From: Rhizodiscina lignyota
Taxonomy: Eukaryota > Ascomycota > Dothideomycetes > Aulographales > Rhizodiscinaceae
Assembly (NCBI GenBank): GCA_010015805.1
Contig: ML978143.1
Location: 62,001 to 126,000, forward strand
DNA: 64,000 nt
Direction of reading: 5' to 3'
Positions within the stretch are counted from its first letter, which is position 1. Each line of letters starts with the position of its first letter. The notes beneath the pieces are model-generated. The model did not search any database. It saw only the letters and a program-made list of their open reading frames with translations, and was not told the DNA's origin. Both the position numbers and the translations under genes were made by a program. Shown piece after piece: positions 56,304 through 64,000 of this stretch.

Positions 56304-56468
56304 GCGCACAAGATGTAAGCACTGGCGTAAACTTGGTTAGTATTTACATGCTTGCAATTGCTCCGATCTTCGACATCGCAGCCGTCTCTGCACTTTTCTA
56401 AGCTATAAACGGCATTGTAAGCATGCAAATACTAACCAAGTTCAGGCGAGTGCTTACATCGTGTGCGC
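56304..56468. repeat. 55-bp imperfect inverted repeat with 55-nt loop
   Basis: Left arm 56304-56358 (starting GCGCACAAGATGTAAGCACT) and right arm 56414-56468 are reverse complements with 6 mismatches in 55 positions. The loop is 56359-56413. The transcript of either strand would fold into a long hairpin. Candidates are a MITE or foldback element, or a milRNA-type precursor. Target-site duplications were not identified. Confidence 0.9.
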
Positions 56469-56657
56469 CACCGCAACTCGTAACTAAGTGCTTGTTGAGC
56501 AGATATCTGCGGCACTGCCGAGGACGCTTGTTGAGACTGAAGTCGATTCCGTGCTGATCCGATTTTTGATTTGGACAGCACGTCAGGATCCATTCAAAGT
56601 TTGCTGCAAATTACGCAAAGACTGCGGCACTCGCAAAGTTAGTAGCCCCTGTAGACG

Positions 56658-59041
56658 CTAGACAAAGTTGTCGAAGAGAAAGTTCAATTCGTCTCCAAAA
56701 TCCGCCGGCATTGGATCCGCGAGGAAAGGAGTTGTTAGTGAAATGTCGTTTGAGAACAAATCAACCATTGAAGAAGTTGATTCTGACATTTCCATCATTG
56801 AACCTGCCATAGCCTGAGACTGCATACCGTTTGATGCTGAGAGCCCTGCTAAATTAGTTGGTCCTTCGAGGTCACTAGGTGTTTGAACAGGCGTGTAAGG
56901 AATGGCGATTGCCGGAGAAATCCCGCGCTGATGTTCAGGTTGCCCTTCGTCTCTTCGCAATAGTCCCAGTCTTGTGAGCAAACCTCTTGGTCCCTCAATG
57001 CTACGCAGAAACCGTCTGCAAGATCGAGAAATGGATGAATAGGATTTAATCAAGCCGATAGCTTTAAAGATTGTGTCTCGGACAGCACCGCAGGAATATG
57101 GTCCAGCTTCTTTGTGTTGTCTGTAGGCTGGATTACGTGAGTGATGAGCGACTACCAAGAACAAGGCCGACAGTGCTGAAGCGAGGAAGTGATTATGAAA
57201 TGCCTGTCGTTTGCTGTAGACATCGCTCATTCTGTCAACTTGGACTAGTTTGTCGATTTGGTCCCGCGCGATATTGATCAGAGATTCAATCCGAGGCTGA
57301 TGTGCTGAAGCCGTTTGAATAGAGAACAGTATGGGCCTGTGTACCATTATGCGTATTTGATTTGCCCTTAAGTACAGAAGTATCCGCGTGCTGAAGGTAT
57401 TAATGTCGCTCACAGCCTTGGGCCGGTTTCTTTGCAAGCTTGCTGCTACAAGTTCTGGGCGTAGTTCCTCAGGTAGAGCTTGCTGCCAGCGCTGGATTTG
57501 GAACTCCATAAAGTCAAAGTCGTCGTCCTTGAAAGCAGTCTTGACTTTCCCTCGGCTGTCCAGCACAGACTCCCAGAGCTGGGCACCCACACGAATGTAT
57601 GACGACATGGCTTGCAAGTATGGTCCGCCATCCTAATAATATTGTGAGAGATTGCTAGAGCAAAGGATAATTTCTTGAGAACGTACGAAGCTAGGAAGAT
57701 CTACGTCAGCATCTTTCAAGATGTAAGGAAGGCCAGCAGCAAAACACAGCTGACGATCGAGGACAATAGTCGTATAGAGAGCTACCACAACCTGTTTTCT
57801 TTCGCCGGGGTTGGGAAAGCGCTGCATCAAGATTTGCCTTCTGTGAAGACCAGCCTCCATGATGAGTCTGACAGCGAGGGCAATGATTCGCGAAGCCATC
57901 CGATAGTCCTCGTGGAACAAATGATAAGTGCCCTGATCTGCATAAGCGATACTCTCCTCCGAGGCTCCGGCAGATACAACTTACCACAAGGAGCAGCAGT
58001 ATCTGATCTTTCAGGTGGAATTTGGTACCTAGAAGCTTCTGGATGACAGACGTTTCTATGCTCTCATACAATGATATGGCACTGTCATGATGGCCACCTC
58101 CTTCTGCCAAAAGCGCAATAGCCATGACCATCTTCAAATGATCGATATCATCAACTGAGGGTAAAGAGTTATCAGCCGCATCGCCTCTTTTCAGTCTCTG
58201 CCAGAAGGCCGTTGCCTGCAATTTGAGCTTCTCCACGCAAAGTATGGGATGCAAGACACCGATGACCTGATCATAGACGTCCAGCAAACGAAGGATTTCC
58301 TCGAGTTCCAGCGAGCGAAGAACATCAAGGCCGGAAAGGGACTCCAGAACAATCGAGGTATTGGAAGCCCGATAATCTCCTTCGCTTGCGATCATTGACC
58401 CTGCAAGTTCAGTATCGCCTTTGGTTACAGTCTTTGAGCTGTCGGCTTCCGGTTGAAGCATTATTTGGACCATACCAAATCCATAGTATGCGCTGGTAGG
58501 TCCACAAAAGACGGGAGGAGGAGGGGATGGACGGTGTGCAACATATGTCTCTGTTGGGTCTATATCGATTGCAGGGGAGATGTAATCATTTCTCTCTACA
58601 GAGCGATCTACCTGAAGAGACTTTCCGGCTTCCTTCGTCGCTGGTTCGCCGTCGATTCTAGACAGCCGTTTCTCCAAAGAGCTCATTTGGGTTTGAAGAT
58701 TAGAGATGACAGCGACAAGATTTTCGGAGCCTCTGTGATCCGTTAGTCGACTCGAGGTGCTCAAAATCTTTCTGCGCTCACGCTGATCTATAAGAATGGC
58801 TTGTCGATCTAGCCTCGAGGCTCCGCGCATCGGCAACAGCTGGCATCGAGATTTCGTCCGCATACTGGCAGTCAAACGAATGTCGGGAGCAAAGCTCGCA
58901 AGGCATCTGTCCGTCACATTTTGTCTTCCTTCTCTTACACATTCGGCAAGCCTTCAGAACATACCGGGGTCGCTTGCGCTCTTCCGGCGGTTTGGCTCTA
59001 GACCTTTTGCGAATTGACGTGTTCGAAGGTGTGGCTGACAT
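56658..59041 (-). CDS. Zn2Cys6 transcription factor with fungal_trans domain
   Basis: Four exons (59041-58782, 58732-57985, 57932-57687, 57632-56658; introns of 49, 52 and 54 nt), 742 aa. The zinc cluster lies near residues 32-60: CRMCKRRKTKCDGQMPCELC, then C after six residues. A short coiled-coil dimerisation segment follows (VISNLQTQMSSLEKRLSRI). The fungal_trans (Fungal_trans/XlnR-type) middle homology region starts around residue 170, with the readable YHLFHEDYRMASRIIALAVR, LIMEAGLHRR block. The C-terminus is acidic and hydrophobic (FGDELNFLFDNFV), typical of an activation domain. Nuclear regulator with unknown targets; the adjacent glutamate decarboxylase/GH51 relic is a possible but unproved former target. 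Confidence 0.9.
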
Positions 59042-59840
59042 TGCGACTCCGGAGACAAAAGCTAGAAGCTTTTGATCTCAATCTCGTCTTCATCTTTAAA
59101 GCGCAGGGGGAGACGGCCATCCATATTGTCCGGAGCGTGGGCTGCTAATTCCGCGTTTCTCCGGAATTTCTCCGTAGCCGCTTCCGACGGCTCGTCTGAC
59201 GTTTGAGACACGGCAACGACACATGTACAGAATGACGGCATCATCTTGCTCGAACTGCCATTCTTTACTTTTGCTATTGGCACCATCTGCCTTCTGGCAT
59301 CTTGGTCTAGCTTGACCCCTACCGAAAACACGTGTTTTGGTGATTGGACGCGCAAAAAACAAGCTTCTCCACAAAGCTTCTCCAATGAACCAGCCACCCG
59401 AGAAAAAGCAGTGAGATGAACGCGAGATCCCACTCATCCATGCACCGATTCGAGGCCATGCATGGACGCGACGAATCTACGCGACGCCACGATGCTAGAT
59501 GGCTTTGACAATACCACAAACGTGCTCAGTGCCATGCGGGGTCGCGTGTTGAGTAGTAAATCAACGCCGTCCCAGATCACCACGGTTGCGTATTCTCGAC
59601 ATTGATTGATGGCTTGAAGTCCGGAAGAAACATGCTTTTGCGCGAATTGTAGTGCAATGAGTAAGAGTGACGGAAAGGTAACGCAGGAACATCTTCAGAG
59701 ATTTCCAAGATCCCGTCAGGAATGGACACTTGGAGCAGCTTTTATAGCTCGAAAACCCCTCAGATTTACTTCTCGATTCCAATTGTGATAGCACGACTTT
59801 TGAATCACTGAATAGCTAACGAAAATTCCTATCAACAATC
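59042..59840. other. Intergenic region
   Basis: Divergent region between the Zn2Cys6 factor and the glutamate decarboxylase fragment. No supported gene. Confidence 0.45.
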
Positions 59841-61124
59841 ATGGCTCTCGCAAAGCATGTGAGTGTCTGGCCCGTTTTGAATGCATTAGAACTAAGGCGT
59901 GGAAGGTCGACCCAGAGGAACTCATGAAAACGCTCCATGGCGCCCCATACAGCCGGCGTGGGAAACATTCTCGCCTTGGGCCGGCGACCTCTCTCACGCC
60001 TTACTCTTCCAGATATGCAATTGCGGCTCCGTCTAAACATATCATTCCCAAGGGTGGTGCTCCATCGGACGCAGTGGCACAGATGATTCGGGACGAGCTT
60101 GATCTGGATGGGCGACCAAATCTTAATCTGGCGTCTTTCGTCGGCACATACATGGATAAAGAGGTCTGCTTTGCTATGAAGCACCCGTTTCAAGTACTAA
60201 CAGCTGGTCAGGCTGAGCGCCTGATGATTGAAAACCTGTCAAAGAACATGAGTGATGCCGATGAATATCCTGGTGCGCCTTTTCCATTTCACACGTACTA
60301 AAGGCGAAGACGATCTTAGCTGATACTTTCAAGCGATGATGGACATCCATTCACGATGTGTTTCAATCATTGCTCATCTTTGGGGTGTGCAGAAGGGCCA
60401 GACAGCTGTTGGAACCGCAACAACGGGTGTAAGTGTAGACCACGAGACGTCTTGTTTTCATCTTGTGTCCAAGTTCCCTAGTATATATTCAATTATACTC
60501 GGGATCCCAGCAAAGATAGCTTACGGACTTGGCGAAACCAAAGGACTCTACCCCGTATGTGTCATGGAACCCCGCTAATTTTGACAGAGCTCTGAAGCAA
60601 TCCAGCTTGGCGGCCTGGCGCTGAAGCAAGCCTGGAAGGAGAGGCGGCAGGCCGCTGGCAAAGATACCTCGAAGCCGAATATCATCATGGGCGCAAATGC
60701 GCAAGTCGCTTTGGAGAAGTTTGCGCGCTATTTTGATGTGGAAGACCGAATTCTTCCGGTTACCGAAAGGAGTCTCTATGTTCTAGACCCAGAGGCAGTT
60801 CTCGAGAACCTTGATGAGAACACTATCGGCGTTTTCGTCATTCTCGGTTCGACCTACACGGGAACATACGAGAATGTGGAAGCTATTTCGAAGGTTCTCG
60901 ATGAATACGAAGCCGAGACTGGAACCTGGATCCCCATTCATGTGGATGCTGCTGCAGCCACTGAATATCTCTTGACCACGGAGAACGAAGTTGATCTTTC
61001 AACTTGGCAACCGTTTGTGGGAAAGAGCTTGGAGAAGCAGCACGCCAGTCTTGGTGTGCACATTCTTGATGGAGAAAAGCCGGAGCGCCCCATGGAAAAT
61101 GGCGTGCACCGTGCTGTGTGCTAA
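59841..61124 (+). pseudogene. Truncated glutamate decarboxylase
   Basis: Exons 59841-59858, 59906-60163, 60212-60272, 60334-60428 and 60588-61124 join in frame into the N-terminal half of a PLP-dependent glutamate decarboxylase: LAKHVDPEEL, ELDLDGRPNLNLASFVGTYM, SKNMSDADEYP, RCVSIIAHLWGVQKG, GTATTG-SSEAIQLGG, PNIIMGANAQVALEKF, GVFVILGSTYTGTYENVE and IPIHVDA. Homology stops right after HVDA. The expected GASGGF continuation, the catalytic SGHK lysine region and the C-terminal domain are missing and replaced by about 65 unrelated codons before a TAA. The family normally has 500 or more residues, here 322. The enzyme makes GABA in the GABA shunt; this copy cannot bind PLP covalently. One donor (GTCTGC at 60164) is non-consensus. 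Decayed or broken by rearrangement. Confidence 0.85.
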
Positions 61125-61324
61125 GTTTGATGGCTTCGTTTGTCACGAGCAGCAGCTATGGCTCGAATGCGAGACAGATGCTCTCCGGCATTTGGCCTGC
61201 GTTTAGCTTGATTGAGACGCAGGAGAGACAAACCGGACATCTTGTTGGGTCAATTAACGAGTAAATTGGCCTTGGGACAGGCCCCGACAGGGTACCACAG
61301 GAATGGCTTGCATATTGCCCGTAG

Positions 61325-61663
61325 GTGCAGAAAATAAATACGAGTTACCATCTTGTACGGTTGTTCTCGCAGAACCTCTTTACGTGCACGTAGCCAGTCA
61401 GGGCTGATGTGCAGTTCGGCCCAGTGTATTGGGTGGTTGGCGTAGATGAGAAGAGTTACTCTTATGTGTTGAAGGGAGCTGTTTATAACCCCACAACTCA
61501 AGTATCGATATCTGTGTTTTTCAAGTCACTCCTCGCTGGCGCAAAAGCAGAGCTGATGGTACTCATGGCCGACGACCCTTTGGCGCAGAATATGTTGAAT
61601 GGGCCGGAGGTGGTTCGGACGAAGACAACGATATGTGGCTTTACTGAGGGCTTTGTAGAATAA
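61325..61663 (+). pseudogene. C-terminal relic of a GH51 alpha-L-arabinofuranosidase
   Basis: Frame from about 61327 reads TSYHLVRLFSQNLFTCT, a TAG stop at 61391-61393, then FGPVYWVVGVDEKSYSYVLK and AVYNPTTQVSISVFF, AELMVLMADDP, NGPEVVRTKTT to the TAA at 61663. This is the end of a GH51 catalytic barrel (TSYYVQxLF...) plus its C-terminal beta-sandwich (FGPxYWVxG...KxAVYN). The in-frame TAG stands where the family has a coding position, and no catalytic Glu region is present upstream. It lies 200 bp after the truncated decarboxylase on the same strand. Confidence 0.7.
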
Positions 61664-61819
61664 AGCGCTCATAACAAACGTCTGGGCTGCAGAGATACAT
61701 TCCATGAGAGTCAAAATGAGTAGATAATTTATTGTATACTTCTGATATTATCGTAATCATCAACATTCGTGTCCGTAGTCATGGATATCGTGTGTCAGCA
61801 GCCAGTTAATCCATGCTTA

Positions 61820-62739
61820 TCAACGCAGATCAAGGCGATCCGGGAGGTCATACTGGATGCCGCCACGGTTCAGTTGGAGTGCTTCAGGAGCCGCCGTTGC
61901 CACGTTCGCAGTCCCATCATATTCAGCCACTGGACCGCTGCTCCGTCGACGTAAAAAGAGGTACGCGAGTGCTGCATTTAGCGCAATGAGAACGACACCC
62001 AGAGCTACGCCGATACCGATGCCTGCCTTTGCGCCGGTTGATAGCCCACTGCTCGAATTCGGAGTTGGAGTATCAGAAGAAGTCGCGGAAGTAGGATTCG
62101 AGGTCGACTCAGTATTGATTACAGTGGTAGTCCGTAAGACCCCTTGTGTCTTTGTGAGCTTTGAAGCGGATATCTTCGTTACAGTGATTGCGTCTGGAGC
62201 ACCCTGAGCAGTAGAGGTCTGCTTTTCAAGCGTGATTACTGTTGGAACGCCGGCAAGGGTTAATGCTGCAGTTGCAGCTGGTATGTCCAAAATGTTGGCT
62301 TTATCCGAACAGCAGGCATAGTATCCACGGCCGTTGTCGCAGCAAAAGTCGGACGCCGCTGAAGCATCACAAGCATACATCAATGCTCCTCCAGAGGCAT
62401 GATCTGCAGATCTATCAGCATCTGATTTGAAGGCTATCTCCATACTCACGCACTGCTGGTGCAGAAATTCGGACAGCTAGAAGACTTCCAGCTCTTATCG
62501 GTACAGCTACTTCTAATATAACTGATGTTTAGGGCGGGATTCGGATCTGGTGCGACACAGAGGCCATTATCGAGGCAGGCGTAACCTCTGCTGCAGCATT
62601 CAACCCCACCTCCAGAATCTTTGCATGGCCAGTCATTAGCGGCCACAGTCCCATCAGGATAGTAGCACGTTGCCCGGCCTTGTACGGCCGCCAGGAACGT
62701 TGGTAGTATGCATATGTGAATGAGACACCGGAGATACAT
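61820..62739 (-). CDS. Cysteine-rich single-pass membrane protein
   Basis: Two exons (62739-62454 and 62403-61820; 50-nt intron GTGCGT...CTGATAGATCTGCAG), 289 aa. Signal peptide about residues 1-22 (CLIHICILPTFLAAVQG). An extracellular part has many Cys (ATCYYPDG, VECCSRGYACLDNGLCV, SSCPNFC, SDFCCDNGRGYYACC), then a Ser/Thr-rich stalk, a membrane helix (AGIGIGVALGVVLIALNAALAYLFL) with RRR stop-transfer, and a short cytosolic tail. Fungal proteins starting (A)TCYYPDG..A.xDxPC are a known uncharacterised family. Probably a plasma-membrane sensor or receptor-like protein; no ligand known. Confidence 0.85.
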
Positions 62740-63316
62740 TTTATGATATCAGGATGATGAGAATTACGTGGAAGTGATAAGAAATTGAAGGAGCGGTAGG
62801 CAGCTATTATTTTGAAGACGACATGAAATCGTCCACGAGGCTGAGGATGCGATATCCTGCTCCGCCAAGGCAAGGCTGTAGCCACAACACATTGTCACAG
62901 CCCAAAGCAGTTAAGGTAGGCAAACGGAAGCCGGACTGAGGAGTCTGAAAGGAACAGTATCAGTCAGTGGTCGGGCAGCCGTGCTTCTGTCTGAAGCTGA
63001 TGCTCTCATGATGCGGTCCGTCGATTCGAAAGTTAAACCATACAATATTTCATGGAGTCCAGAAAATGCAAGCACAGGGTTGGACTTTCGATTGTTATGC
63101 TTCTGTGTTTAGAATGGGGGATGTGCTGGTCGTGGGTAGGATAAGCTACGCGTGGGTTGGAAATGAAGTTCTACGATATGTATCTCTACCCACGTCCACG
63201 CCGAGCTAGGTAGAGCTCCTCAATATGACGATGACTCAGCCATTAGTCATACAGATATTCTTTCTGCATCCTTCTGCACCAGACCAGCAACCATTTCGCC
63301 TCCACTGCTCTAAAAC
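62740..63316. promoter_or_regulatory. Divergent intergenic region
   Basis: About 580 bp between the starts of the Cys-rich membrane protein (minus) and the Swc5-like gene (plus); holds both promoters. No gene seen. Confidence 0.4.
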
Positions 63317-64000
63317 ATGGCAGACCCGATAAACTCAGGAATCCCCGAAGAAGACCTTGACGAATCCTCCGACGAGGACTTCAATCCAGCCGCGCACGCC
63401 GATAACGAGTCTGCATCCAGCTCTGAATCGGATGGTGGAGGCACCGCAGCCGCCAAAGCGACCTCAAAAAAGGCGCCGAAGAAGAGAAAGCGAGCAGAGC
63501 TCGATGCCGCGCTAGACTCTGGCGACGAGGAAACGATCCAAGAGCGACGGAAGAAAAAGCGCAAGGCCAAAGGGAAAGGCAAAGGAGCTGCTGGCAATGG
63601 CGATGAGGACGACTTCGTGTACAGCGAGGACGAGGGGCGCGAAGGTGGTCTGATCAAAACACGAGCGCAGCGAAGGACAGAAGTTAAGGAGCGGAGACCG
63701 CTAGCGGGGATTGAAGGTGCAACAGCGGACGTAGATGCGATATGGGCTCGGCTAAGCGGTGCGCCTATTGGGGGAGCGCCTGGGAGCGTGCTCGGCGGTA
63801 AAGAGGTTGATGCGAAAGGACAGGAGAATAAAGAGAATATCAATGGGTCACTGGGAGAAGAGGAATACATCACGATTAAGCGTACATATGAGTTTGCGGG
63901 CGAGGTCAAGACGGAGGAGCGACGCGTGCCTAAACACTCTGCTGAGGCGAAAGTATATCTCGAGTCGCAAGCAGCAAAAGGGGACAAATCGGCAGACAAT
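63317..64000 (+). CDS. Swc5/BCNT-like chromatin-remodelling subunit (5' part)
   Basis: The ATG at 63317 opens MADPINSGIPEEDLDESSDE, and the frame stays open to the right edge (228 codons, incomplete). The N-terminal half is highly charged: acidic clusters (DESSDEDFNP, DNESASSSESDGG) alternate with Lys/Arg stretches (KKAPKKRKR, RRKKKRKAKGKGKG). A later block YITIKRTYEFAGEVKTEERR, then HSAEAKVYLES, matches the region just before the BCNT-C domain of Swc5/CFDP1. Swc5 is a subunit of the SWR1 complex that exchanges H2A.Z into nucleosomes. The BCNT-C domain itself should lie beyond the window. The long minus-strand ORF over the same bases is a shadow. Confidence 0.8.
   Translation, partial: MADPINSGIPEEDLDESSDEDFNPAAHADNESASSSESDGGGTAAAKATSKKAPKKRKRAELDAALDSGDEETIQERRKKKRKAKGKGKGAAGNGDEDDFVYSEDEGREGGLIKTRAQRRTEVKERRPLAGIEGATADVDAIWARLSGAPIGGAPGSVLGGKEVDAKGQENKENINGSLGEEEYITIKRTYEFAGEVKTEERRVPKHSAEAKVYLESQAAKGDKSADN

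Noticed and set aside
56150-56428. Minus-strand 92-codon ORF
   Set aside because: It overlaps the inverted repeat and shows no protein-family features; likely fortuitous.
54163-62739. A secondary-metabolite gene cluster around the P450
   Set aside because: No polyketide, peptide synthetase or terpene backbone gene is present; the neighbours are a regulator and relics.
63310-63999. Minus-strand ORF of 229 codons, Ser/Pro-rich
   Set aside because: Antisense shadow of the acidic/basic Swc5-like coding sequence; no start context or domain.

Overview
The window is nuclear DNA of a filamentous ascomycete (Pezizomycotina; the gene set would fit a Dothideomycete, but the class is inference). The signs are frequent GT-AG introns of about 45-80 nt with CTGAC/CTAAC-like branch sites, and genes typical of mould genomes: HET domain, DUF3176, Zn2Cys6 regulators, ZIP transporter, cytochrome P450, PTS2 thiolase, and secreted cysteine-rich and plant-cell-wall-active proteins. 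No rRNA, intact tRNA, CRISPR, transposase or reverse transcriptase was seen. Gene models were built by hand from reading frames and splice signals.

Layout. 1-11 kb: a small secreted Cys-rich protein, a DNAJC9-like J-protein divergent from a RIB2-type deaminase, an Old Yellow Enzyme relic, a secreted precursor with four Kex2-bounded six-cysteine repeats (7.0 kb, the most interesting gene here), a GPI-type GH45/expansin-like protein and a zinc-cluster-less transcription factor. 11-21 kb: gene-poor and decayed, with a broken perforin-like family gene (12.4-15.3 kb), an intact WBP2/GRAM-like gene (16.5-17.7 kb) and a broken patatin-TPR (NLR-like) gene (19.0-20.9 kb). 21.8-24.3 kb: a full HET-domain gene, followed by a decayed SUR7-like membrane gene. 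25.8-30.5 kb: two small glycine-rich proteins flanking a peroxisomal 3-ketoacyl-CoA thiolase and a Dsc2/UBAC2-like rhomboid protein. 31-41 kb: a pol III promoter-like relic, a Zn2Cys6 regulator, an Ost-alpha/TMEM184 protein, a DUF3176 protein and a single-pass surface protein. 41.6-53.2 kb: a trypsin-like protease with a frameshift, a ferritin-like secreted protein, a ZIP zinc transporter, a PL1 pectate lyase-like enzyme, a short F-box-like gene and a zinc alcohol dehydrogenase. 54-64 kb: a P450, a 55-bp-arm inverted repeat, a large Zn2Cys6 regulator, a truncated glutamate decarboxylase abutting a GH51 arabinofuranosidase relic, a Cys-rich membrane protein, and the 5' part of a Swc5/BCNT gene that runs off the right edge.

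No single pathway cluster is evident. Housekeeping genes (J-protein, deaminase, WBP2, thiolase, Dsc2-like, Swc5) are interspersed with secreted or self-recognition genes and with a striking number of relics. Some relics carry CAA-to-TAA changes or TAG stops compatible with repeat-induced point mutation. The strongest candidate for an undescribed system is the Kex2-processed cysteine-knot-like peptide precursor at 7002-7463.
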